This document shows, piece by piece, positions 1 through 5,573 of a stretch of 8,572 nt of DNA. The DNA is from SVFI01 sp045643145. Lineage in GTDB: Bacteria; Bacillota; Clostridia; Lachnospirales; Lachnospiraceae. Position numbers and translations under genes: made by a program. The notes under the pieces are model-generated. The model saw only the letters and a list, made by a program, of their open reading frames with translations, was not told the DNA's origin and did not search any database. The stretch covers positions 1 to 8,572 of the forward strand of contig JAZUKG010000109.1 of the NCBI GenBank assembly GCA_045643145.1, written 5' to 3'. How positions within the stretch are numbered: position 1 is the stretch's first letter; the number at the start of each line of letters is the position of its first letter.

Positions 1-1
1 A

Positions 2-625
2 AAGAAACTGCTAAAAAAGGTAGCTGAGCAAAATCCGGGCATCATCGTATTGACCGGAGATTTGGTAGACGGCAATCATACCAATATAAATAGAGCCTTA
101 ACGGTAGTAGAGGGGCTGACAAAAATCTGTCCGGTATTCTATGTGACAGGAAATCATGAATATTGGCTGTCCGATACTGACAGGGAAAGATTATTTCAGG
201 GACTGACGGATTTGAATGTCATTGACTTAAATGATGACGAGTTTCTTTTGCAAATGGGTAAAGCCAGTCTGAAACTGTGCGGACTCGATGATAACAGTCT
301 CACAGAGCATGTGCTTCAAACAGACGAGAAAAAAGAAGAAATTTTTACAGTTTTGCTCGCACACGAACCACAGTACCTGGATCGTTATGTAGAGAGAAAT
401 GCAGATTTGGTTTTTTCAGGACATGCACACGGCGGACAGTTTATTTTGCCGTTTTTAGGTCCTCTGGTAGCGCCGGATCAGGGCTTTTTCCCGCAGTTAA
501 CCTCCGGCATGCACACCATGAACCAAACGACCATGTATATCAGCAGAGGACTCGGAAACAGTATTGTACCGATACGATTATTTAACTATCCGGAAATCGT
601 ATGTGTGATTTTGGAAAGTGAATAG
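2..625 (+). CDS. Calcineurin-like metallophosphoesterase, C-terminal part (5' end outside window)
   Basis: The reading frame is open to the left edge, so the true start is upstream; the first in-frame TTG (position 50) is an internal leucine codon inside the family motif, not a start. The visible 207 residues carry the metal-binding signature of the family in order: VLTGDLVD (about residues 16-23 of the fragment), TGNHEYW, LLAHEP and SGHAHGGQ. The Asp, Asn and His residues in these motifs bind the two metal ions that activate water for phosphoester hydrolysis. The GHAHGGQ ending resembles the YkuE/YaeI-like branch, which in known members is membrane-associated; an N-terminal membrane segment or export signal would lie outside the window. 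The missing part is probably the N-terminal segment with the first Asp-x-His motif. The natural substrate cannot be told from this sequence. A weakly spaced gene for serine acetyltransferase follows after 66 bases. Confidence 0.9.
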   Translation, partial: KKLLKKVAEQNPGIIVLTGDLVDGNHTNINRALTVVEGLTKICPVFYVTGNHEYWLSDTDRERLFQGLTDLNVIDLNDDEFLLQMGKASLKLCGLDDNSLTEHVLQTDEKKEEIFTVLLAHEPQYLDRYVERNADLVFSGHAHGGQFILPFLGPLVAPDQGFFPQLTSGMHTMNQTTMYISRGLGNSIVPIRLFNYPEIVCVILESE

Positions 626-639
626 AGTAAATAGATTAT
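611..639 (+). promoter_or_regulatory. Possible weak promoter for the serine acetyltransferase gene
   Basis: TTGGAA (611-616) and GATTAT (634-639) are spaced by 17 bases and each match four of six consensus positions. The -35 lies in the last codons of the upstream gene. The predicted start would fall inside the palindrome at 642-657. The match is weak, and cotranscription with the phosphoesterase gene is an alternative because no terminator separates the two. Confidence 0.3.
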
Positions 640-641
640 AT

Positions 642-657
642 AGCCGATATATCGGCT
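642..657. repeat. Perfect 16-bp palindrome upstream of cysE
   Basis: AGCCGATATATCGGCT is its own reverse complement. As RNA it could form only a 6-bp stem with a TATA loop, and no T-tract follows, so it is a poor terminator. Its position 35 bases before the cysE start, over the predicted transcription start, is that expected of a dimeric repressor operator. The cognate regulator is unknown. Confidence 0.5.
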
Positions 658-691
658 GAATATAGAAAACAATGGAAAGAAGAGTATACAG

Positions 692-1588
692 ATGAATAAT
701 CAGACAATGAAACAGATTCAGGATACTGCATCACAGTTAAAACAGAATTATGAAGAGCAAAAGCTTTTTGATATGGCATTGGGTGATAAGGTGCCGAAAA
801 AGGATATGATCATTTCTATCTTAAATGACCTTCATAAATTAACTTTCCCGGGCTATTTTGCATCAGAAAATATGTCTTATCTGTCAAAGGATGACTTTGC
901 CGGATATACCCTTTCTATGATGGCAGAAAAACTGCAGAAACAGTTAGAACTTGCCATTGCTTATGATGAAAAGGATAAAGACGCAAAAGAAATTACCAAA
1001 ATAGCACAGGAGATTGTTATCAAATTTACAACTCAGATTCCTCGGATTCAGGAACTGATCGTAAAGGATGTTCAGGCAGAATTTGATGGTGACCCGGCAG
1101 CTAAAAATTTGGAGGATATAATTTTCTCATATCCGGGTATTTATGCGATTTTTGTATATCGTTATGCACATGCTTTATACGAACTTCAGGTACCATATAT
1201 TCCTCGTATTATGACAGAGTATGCACATAGTGAAACCGGTATCGATATTAACCCGGGTGCACAGATTGGTGAGTATTTCTGTATTGACCATGGAACTGGT
1301 ATCGTAGTTGGTGAAACCACCATTATCGGAAGCCATGTAAAGATTTATCAGGGTGTTACCCTGGGTGCGTTATCAACCAGAGCAGGACAGGCATTAAAGG
1401 GATCCAAGAGACATCCTACCATTGAGGATAATGTAGTCATTTATGCCAATACAACCATCCTTGGCGGTGCTACCGTTGTAGGAGAAAATGCAGTCGTAGC
1501 AGGTAATACATTTGTGACAGAATCCATTCCTGCAAATTCCAAGGTTGCATCTACCTTGCCAAAGCTGGAAATCAAAACAAAAGCCTAA
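692..1588 (+). CDS. cysE: Serine O-acetyltransferase (CysE/EpsC type)
   Basis: This enzyme transfers an acetyl group from acetyl-CoA to L-serine, giving O-acetylserine, the substrate for sulfide fixation into cysteine; it acts in the cytosol. The 298-residue protein has a long helical N-terminal domain (about 1-175) with the family's DPAA (134-137) and YPG (147-149) elements. A left-handed beta-helix of hexapeptide repeats follows, roughly 180-285. The catalytic pair is visible as Asp185 in TGIDINPGA and His200 in CIDHGTGIVVGE. The segment VTLGALSTRAGQ differs from the short GGT loop of E. coli CysE and, with the extended N terminus, fits the roughly 300-residue form common in Clostridia and Bacteroides. 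The ATG start is preceded by GGAAAGAAGAG (674-684). No cysteine synthase gene is adjacent. The C-terminal tail is short, so feedback inhibition by cysteine cannot be judged. Confidence 0.95.
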   Translation: MNNQTMKQIQDTASQLKQNYEEQKLFDMALGDKVPKKDMIISILNDLHKLTFPGYFASENMSYLSKDDFAGYTLSMMAEKLQKQLELAIAYDEKDKDAKEITKIAQEIVIKFTTQIPRIQELIVKDVQAEFDGDPAAKNLEDIIFSYPGIYAIFVYRYAHALYELQVPYIPRIMTEYAHSETGIDINPGAQIGEYFCIDHGTGIVVGETTIIGSHVKIYQGVTLGALSTRAGQALKGSKRHPTIEDNVVIYANTTILGGATVVGENAVVAGNTFVTESIPANSKVASTLPKLEIKTKA

Positions 1589-1627
1589 TTTTTCGTAGTT
1601 TTAGCAGATTTATGAACAGAAAAAGGG

Positions 1628-1656
1628 ATGACAAGTAGATGAATTCTTGTTATGAT
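1628..1656 (+). promoter_or_regulatory. Extended -10 sigma-A type promoter
   Basis: ATGACA (1628-1633) and TATGAT (1651-1656) are separated by exactly 17 bases, and the -10 is preceded by TGT (1648-1650), giving the extended TGnTATGAT form. The predicted transcript start is near 1663. That leaves a leader of about 125 nt before the ATG at 1788, so the leader is untranslated RNA rather than the N terminus of a longer protein. Confidence 0.7.
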
Positions 1657-1674
1657 TTATATATACTATGTCGA

Positions 1675-1735
1675 ATGCACATGGTAGCCCCGTAAAAGGA
1701 AGTACGGGCGGGAACCAGTTCACCAGGCTAGTGTT
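1675..1735 (+). ncRNA. Candidate structured leader RNA (compact three-way fold)
   Basis: The leader can fold as a small junction. An outer helix pairs CAC plus TAGC (1678-1688, with ATGG bulged) with GCTA plus GTG (1727-1733). Helix two is a perfect 6-bp stem, CCCGTA (1689-1694) with TACGGG (1703-1708), and an 8-base loop. Helix three pairs GGGAA (1710-1714) with TTCaCC (1719-1724) around a CCAG loop. Only one to two unpaired bases join the helices. A U-rich run (TTGTTTTTTG, 1734-1743) follows directly, which could make the outer helix a weak attenuator. It does not match the conserved cores of the c-di-GMP-I, c-di-GMP-II, ZTP, fluoride or glutamine riboswitches as I remember them. The fold was found by eye; no energy or covariation was computed. 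Confidence 0.45.
1689..1708 (+). promoter_or_regulatory. CsrA-like binding hairpin in the leader
   Basis: The loop AAAGGAAG sits on a perfect 6-bp stem. Bases 1692-1703, GTAAAAGGAAGT, match the CsrA consensus RUACARGGAUGU at ten of twelve positions, with the GGA (1698-1700) in the loop as the protein requires. A second match, CAAGGAGG (1771-1778; seven of eight to CARGGAUG), overlaps the ribosome binding site. One structured upstream site plus one over the Shine-Dalgarno is the layout known for the flagellin (hag) leader of Bacillus subtilis. The second match is weak evidence alone, because any Shine-Dalgarno contains GGA. Confidence 0.45.
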
Positions 1736-1787
1736 GTTTTTTGAGGCAAAAGAACATGGCCCATTTCAATCAAGGAGGAGGAAAAAG

Positions 1788-2420
1788 ATGAGTGTAAGCA
1801 GTGTATCAAGTGTAAGCCAATCCGCATATACCGGAAACGTAGCCGCTACCAATGCAAAGAGCGAAGCGGTTGCAGCTGACAAGAGTGCGGTAAAACAGGC
1901 TGAAAGCGCTGGTGTGGTATATGAGCCTTCGGATCCGAAAGCCAGACCAACCGGTAATGCCATCGTCAAGATGAGCAAAGAAGAGCGTGCAAACTTAGTA
2001 TCACAGCTTAAAGCAGATCAGGAGCAGAGACAGATGCAATTAACCCAGCTGGTACAGGATATGTTCTCCAAGCAGGGAAAAGCATTGGGTCAGGCAGATG
2101 ATATGTGGAAATTCCTGGCAAAAGGTGATTTCACAGTAGATGCTGCAACCAAAGCTCAGGCTCAGGCAGATATTGCAGAAGACGGATACTGGGGTGTAAA
2201 GCAGACCTCAGAACGTATCTTTGATTTTGCCATGGCATTGTCAGGCGGCGATGAAAGCAAAATGAAAGAAATGCAAAAAGCTTTTGACAAGGGCTTTAAG
2301 ATGGCTACCAAGACATGGGGGCAGGAGCTTCCTGAGATTTCACAAAACACTTATGATGCTGTGAATAAAAAGTTTGAAGATTATTATGCAAGCCTTCAGA
2401 CATCAGAGGCGCAGGCATAA
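1788..2420 (+). CDS. Uncharacterised cysteine-free protein, DUF5610-like (possible motility link)
   Basis: The start is the ATG at 1788, nine bases after AAGGAGG (1772-1778). The frame is open further upstream to 1668, but that stretch is the structured leader and has no ribosome binding site. The 210-residue product has no cysteine, no histidine, no signal peptide and no membrane segment. The N terminus is a low-complexity Ser/Val/Ala stretch (1-60, beginning MSVSSVSSVSQS), likely disordered. A charged helix follows (about 62-95), then a domain at about 100-205 containing GYWGVKQTSERIFDFA, a GGD turn, and FKMATKTWGQELPEIS. That C-terminal pattern recalls proteins annotated DUF5610 or, misleadingly, 'hydrogenase-4 component G'; I am moderately sure of this. 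The absence of cysteine and the disordered N terminus would suit export through a flagellar-type route, and the CsrA-like leader points the same way, but this is inference. It forms its own transcription unit. Confidence 0.85.
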   Translation: MSVSSVSSVSQSAYTGNVAATNAKSEAVAADKSAVKQAESAGVVYEPSDPKARPTGNAIVKMSKEERANLVSQLKADQEQRQMQLTQLVQDMFSKQGKALGQADDMWKFLAKGDFTVDAATKAQAQADIAEDGYWGVKQTSERIFDFAMALSGGDESKMKEMQKAFDKGFKMATKTWGQELPEISQNTYDAVNKKFEDYYASLQTSEAQA

Positions 2421-2435
2421 CAAAAAGAATTTACG

Positions 2436-2470
2436 GATACCGAGTCAATCGACTCGGTATCTTTTATTTT
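2436..2470 (+). terminator. Strong intrinsic terminator
   Basis: A perfect 11-bp stem, GATACCGAGTC (2436-2446) with GACTCGGTATC (2451-2461), closes a 4-base loop and is followed by TTTTATTTT. It lies 15 bases after the stop of the uncharacterised gene and ends that unit. Confidence 0.93.
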
Positions 2471-2597
2471 ACCGCGGCCTTGTGGCGCGGGGCCTTGCCG
2501 GCAGTGCAATCAAAAGAATTGCTGTCAGAGCAATTCTTTCCTAATTATGTGAGGAAGGAAAACAAGCGATAGAATTCAAAGAATTAAGCAGTGCAAT
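2471..2597. repeat. GC-rich block with inverted and direct repeats in a gene-free stretch
   Basis: Nothing coding is seen between 2421 and 2677. Bases 2471-2510 are about 72% G+C, far above the surroundings, and hold a direct repeat of GGCCTTG (2476-2482, 2491-2497) and a CCGCG/CGCGG inverted repeat (2472-2476, 2486-2490). Next is a perfect 11-bp inverted repeat, AAAGAATTGCT (2513-2523) with AGCAATTCTTT (2529-2539), around GTCAG. GCAGTGCAAT occurs twice (2501-2510 and 2588-2597). This may be a dispersed intergenic repeat or the remnant of a small non-coding element; no transposase or terminal target duplication is apparent. Confidence 0.5.
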
Positions 2598-2613
2598 GAG
2601 CAAAATAAAATAC

Positions 2614-2642
2614 ATGAAAATACAGTGGCAATATGGTATGAT
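2614..2642 (+). promoter_or_regulatory. Extended -10 promoter for the rluF-ligA unit
   Basis: ATGAAA (2614-2619, four of six to TTGACA) is followed after 17 bases by TATGAT (2637-2642), with TGG (2634-2636) making an extended -10. Predicted start is near 2649, giving a short leader of about 29 nt to the GTG at 2678. Confidence 0.6.
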
Positions 2643-2677
2643 AGAAAAAGCGAAAACAGATATTTTTGGAGAAAATC

Positions 2678-3406
2678 GTGAAAGAAGATAATAACCAAAT
2701 CAGAATAAATAAATATTTAGCTCAGGCAGGCGTTTGTTCGAGAAGAAATGCAGATGTTTTAATCGAAGAAGGCCGAGTTACCATTAACGGCGTACCTGCC
2801 AATATGGGTAGCAAGGTCGGTAGTGGTGACAGTGTCAAGGTGAACGGAAAGCTGGTTAAAAATGAGGAAGAAAAGCTCCTTTTGGCATTCTATAAACCGA
2901 TTGGCGTTACCTGTACGGAAAAAGATAAATACGCAGAAAAGAAAATAATCGATTTTGTAAAGACGAAAATTCGTGTAACCTATGCAGGAAGGCTGGATAA
3001 GGACTCAGAGGGCTTGATGCTGCTGACCAATGACGGAGATTTGATTCAGAAGCTCATGAAAGGGGCAAATGGCCACGAGAAGGAGTATGTAGTCAAGGTA
3101 TCTAGGGAAATTACACCTGAATTTGTAGAAAAGATGCAGCAGGGCATTTATCTAAAAGAACTGGATCAGACAACCAGACCTTGTAAAGTGGTGACGGAGG
3201 GAAAGTATACCTTTAGAATCGTTTTGACACAGGGATTGAACAGACAAATCCGACGTATGTGTGAGGCATTGGGATATCAGGTAAAGAGCCTCAAGCGTGT
3301 ACGTATCATGAATCTGCACTTACAGAATTTAAAGCCGGGAGAATCCCGCTTTTTAACCAAAGAAGAAATTGAAGATTTATATCAGTCAGTGGGGATGAAA
3401 AGATAA
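2678..3406 (+). CDS. rluF: RsuA/RluB/RluF-family rRNA pseudouridine synthase, RluF-like
   Basis: The enzyme converts a specific uridine of ribosomal RNA to pseudouridine; E. coli RluF acts on U2604 of 23S rRNA. Start chosen: GTG at 2678, six bases after GGAG (2668-2671). The TTG at 2666 overlaps that ribosome binding site and would leave none. The 242-residue product has an S4 RNA-binding domain (about 8-58: INKYLAQAGVCSRR, GRVTINGVPA). A catalytic domain follows, with YKPIGVTCT and the signature GRLDKDSEGLMLLTNDGD, in which Asp107 is the catalytic nucleophile. The segment GLNRQIRRMCEALGYQV and the phrases HEKEYVVKV and RIMNL are closer to RluF than to RluB or RsuA in my memory. Substrate assignment is therefore likely but not proven. 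ligA follows after 57 bases with no terminator between, so the two are probably cotranscribed. Confidence 0.9.
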   Translation: MKEDNNQIRINKYLAQAGVCSRRNADVLIEEGRVTINGVPANMGSKVGSGDSVKVNGKLVKNEEEKLLLAFYKPIGVTCTEKDKYAEKKIIDFVKTKIRVTYAGRLDKDSEGLMLLTNDGDLIQKLMKGANGHEKEYVVKVSREITPEFVEKMQQGIYLKELDQTTRPCKVVTEGKYTFRIVLTQGLNRQIRRMCEALGYQVKSLKRVRIMNLHLQNLKPGESRFLTKEEIEDLYQSVGMKR

Positions 3407-3463
3407 CAGTCAACATTCGTCCGCACCGGAGTTTACAAAGACAGATTGGAGAGGAATTATCAT

Positions 3464-5449
3464 ATGGATAACAATACAGCTTCCATGAATCGAATGAAAG
3501 AGCTGACAGCGATTTTAAATAAAGCATCCAAGGCTTATTATGCTGATGATGAGGAAATCATGAGTAACTACGAATATGACAAACTATACGATGAACTGGT
3601 AGCGCTCGAAACAGAAACCGGAGTCGTTTTAGCAGGTTCTCCGACCGTAAGTGTCGGTTATGAAGCCGTAGATTTCCTGCCAAAGATGGCACATGAAAAG
3701 CCTATGTTGTCCCTGTCAAAGACCAAGGACAGAGAAGAATTAAAGACATGGATGAAAGATAAAGAAGGTTTGTTATCCTGGAAGCTGGATGGATTAACCA
3801 TCGTACTGACCTATGAAAACGGGCAGCTGCTTCGTGCAGTTACCAGAGGAAACGGTGAGGTAGGAGAGGTGATCACAGCTAATGCCAAAACCTTTGTAAA
3901 TTTGCCGAGTCGTATTCCGTTTAAGGGAAATCTGGTGCTTCGAGGAGAAGCCGTAATCTCTTATTCTGACTTTGAGAAAATCAATGCACAGATAGAGGAT
4001 GAAAAGGATAAATATAAAAATCCGAGAAACCTTTGTTCCGGATCGGTCAGACAGTTAAACAGCGAAATTACAGCGCAGAGAAATGTACGTTTCTTTGCAT
4101 TCAGCTATGTGCTCGCGACAGAAGACGGCGCAGAACCGGATTTTGCCAATGACAGAGAAAATCAGTTTAAGTTCCTGATGAATCAGGGCTTTGAAGTGGT
4201 GCCGTATTTGCGCATCAATGCGGATACTATTTTAGGAGGCATTGAGAAATTTTCAAAAGATATTGAGACCTATGATATACCATCAGATGGTTTGGTATTG
4301 TGCTATACAGATATCGAGTATTCCAAGTCTTTGGGACTGACAGCCAAGTTCCCGAGAGATGCCATTGCTTTTAAATGGGCGGATGAAACGGCGATTACAC
4401 ACCTTTTAGAAATTGAATGGAGCCCGAGCAGAACCGGACTGATTAACCCGGTGGCTATCTTTGAACCGGTAGAACTCGAGGGTACTACAGTTTCGAGAGC
4501 CAGCGTGCACAATATCAGTATTATGAAGAGCTTAGAGCTCGGTATTGGGGATGAAATCAGTGTTTACAAAGCAAATATGATTATTCCGCAGATTGCAGAG
4601 AATCTGACTCGTTCCAGTCAGCTGATGCTGCCAAAAAGCTGTCCTGCCTGTGGTATGGAGCCGATGGTAAAACAAGTAAATGATGTAGAGTCACTGTACT
4701 GCATCAATCCGGATTGTCCGGCTAAAAAAATCAAAGCATTTACGCTGTTTGTCAGCCGTGATGCCATGAATATGGACGGGCTTTCAGAGGCTACTTTGGA
4801 AAAAATGATTGCCAAGGGATTTATTCACAGCTATGCGGATATTTTCCATTTGGATCAATATAAAGAGGAAATCGTATCTATGGAAGGCTTTGGTGAGAAG
4901 TCTTATCAAAACCTTTGGGATAGTATCAATACAGCCAGAGAAACCAATCTGGTGAGAGTTATGTATTCACTCGGAATTCCGGGAATCGGGGTAGCCAATG
5001 CTAAATTGCTGGCAAAATACTTTGATTATGAACTGGAACAGATTCGCAATGCGGATGTGGAAACTCTTTCCATGATCGAGGGAATGGGAGAGGTATTGGC
5101 AGGAGGAATCGTCGCTTATTTCAGTGATGAAAACAAAAAAGCGCAGCTGGATGAGCTGTTAAAGGAGTTAAACATTATAAAGCCGGAAAAGAATACGCAG
5201 GAGCAGACTTTGGAGGGTAAGGTATTTGTAATTACCGGTTCGGTAGAACACTTTGCAAACCGAAACGAAGTCAAGGCTGTGATTGAAGAAAAAGGCGGAA
5301 AAGTAACCGGTAGTGTAACCGGAAAGACAGACTATCTCATAAATAATGATGTTACCTCGACCTCCGGTAAAAATAAAAAGGCAAAAGAGCTGGGCGTGGC
5401 TATTATTTCAGAAGAAGATTTCATGAAACTGGCCGGACTTATGGAATAG
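3464..5449 (+). CDS. ligA: NAD-dependent DNA ligase LigA, divergent form
   Basis: LigA seals nicks in DNA during replication and repair, using NAD as adenylate donor. ATG at 3464 lies nine bases after GGAGAGG (3448-3454), giving 661 residues, the usual length. Domains in order: Ia (1-60), adenylation (about 61-310), OB fold (about 311-390), a zinc finger with Cys393, Cys396, Cys413 and Cys418, helix-hairpin-helix repeats (about 425-560, e.g. GIPGIGVANA), and a C-terminal BRCT domain (about 583-655). Catalytic Lys107 is present in SWKLDG, as are Arg128, Glu162, Asp275 and Lys304. Several usually conserved sites differ. By alignment to E. coli numbering, His23 is Tyr26, Asp32 is Asn35, Glu113 is Ser105, TRGDG is TRGNG (Asn130), and Lys290 is Cys280. 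The frame is intact and every domain is there, so it is not a decayed gene. I recall the same variant in other Lachnospiraceae. Confidence 0.96.
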   Translation: MDNNTASMNRMKELTAILNKASKAYYADDEEIMSNYEYDKLYDELVALETETGVVLAGSPTVSVGYEAVDFLPKMAHEKPMLSLSKTKDREELKTWMKDKEGLLSWKLDGLTIVLTYENGQLLRAVTRGNGEVGEVITANAKTFVNLPSRIPFKGNLVLRGEAVISYSDFEKINAQIEDEKDKYKNPRNLCSGSVRQLNSEITAQRNVRFFAFSYVLATEDGAEPDFANDRENQFKFLMNQGFEVVPYLRINADTILGGIEKFSKDIETYDIPSDGLVLCYTDIEYSKSLGLTAKFPRDAIAFKWADETAITHLLEIEWSPSRTGLINPVAIFEPVELEGTTVSRASVHNISIMKSLELGIGDEISVYKANMIIPQIAENLTRSSQLMLPKSCPACGMEPMVKQVNDVESLYCINPDCPAKKIKAFTLFVSRDAMNMDGLSEATLEKMIAKGFIHSYADIFHLDQYKEEIVSMEGFGEKSYQNLWDSINTARETNLVRVMYSLGIPGIGVANAKLLAKYFDYELEQIRNADVETLSMIEGMGEVLAGGIVAYFSDENKKAQLDELLKELNIIKPEKNTQEQTLEGKVFVITGSVEHFANRNEVKAVIEEKGGKVTGSVTGKTDYLINNDVTSTSGKNKKAKELGVAIISEEDFMKLAGLME

Positions 5450-5452
5450 ATT

Positions 5453-5481
5453 TTGCCTTATATGGGATAATGTGTTAAAAT
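5453..5481 (+). promoter_or_regulatory. Extended -10 promoter for metA
   Basis: TTGCCT (5453-5458) and TAAAAT (5476-5481) are 17 bases apart, with TGT (5473-5475) forming an extended -10. The predicted start near 5488 leaves an 86-nt leader. No terminator is seen between the ligA stop (5449) and this promoter, so some read-through from ligA is possible. Confidence 0.7.
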
Positions 5482-5512
5482 ACAATTTGTGTTCTTTTAT
5501 TGTGACGAAACT

Positions 5513-5526
5513 ATGATTATAATCAT
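5513..5526. promoter_or_regulatory. Perfect 14-bp palindrome in the metA leader, operator-like
   Basis: ATGATTATAATCAT is its own reverse complement and lies about 25 bases downstream of the predicted metA transcription start. It is too AT-rich to be a stable RNA hairpin, so it reads more naturally as a DNA site for a dimeric repressor acting as a roadblock. The sequence is loosely like Fur/PerR-type boxes but matches neither consensus fully. No SAM riboswitch or T-box fits into the short leader. Confidence 0.45.
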
Positions 5527-5573
5527 CAACTGCAATAGGAGATAAAAGAAATACAGGATATGAGGTGAAGGAA

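Noticed and set aside
1675..1735. Leader as a tRNA gene or a c-di-GMP, ZTP, fluoride or glutamine riboswitch
   Set aside because: There is no cloverleaf or acceptor stem, and the conserved core bases of those riboswitches are missing or in the wrong order (GGAAGTA precedes GTTCACC, the reverse of the glutamine motif).
1668..1787. In-frame N-terminal extension of the uncharacterised protein from the ATG at 1668
   Set aside because: No ribosome binding site precedes it, the predicted transcription start is only a few bases upstream, and the stretch folds as structured RNA. The ATG at 1788 has a strong AAGGAGG nine bases before it.
1766..1978. 70-residue hydrophobic minus-strand reading frame opposite the start of the uncharacterised gene
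   Set aside because: The apparent membrane character is the complement of Ala/Ser/Lys-rich codons in the + strand gene; no start signal was seen.
2513..2539. Perfect 11-bp inverted repeat as a second terminator
   Set aside because: No T-tract follows the stem on the + strand (CCTAATT), and the stem is AT-rich. A stronger terminator already lies at 2436-2470.
3464..5449. LigA as a decaying pseudogene, because of changed conserved residues
   Set aside because: The frame is full length and uninterrupted, and the catalytic lysine, zinc-binding cysteines and BRCT domain are all present. Selective change fits better than decay.
5560..5568. Two-codon upstream frame ATG AGG TGA before metA
   Set aside because: It coincides with the GAGGTGA ribosome binding site of metA and lacks a well-spaced one of its own (AGGAGA ends 17 bases away), so it is likely chance.
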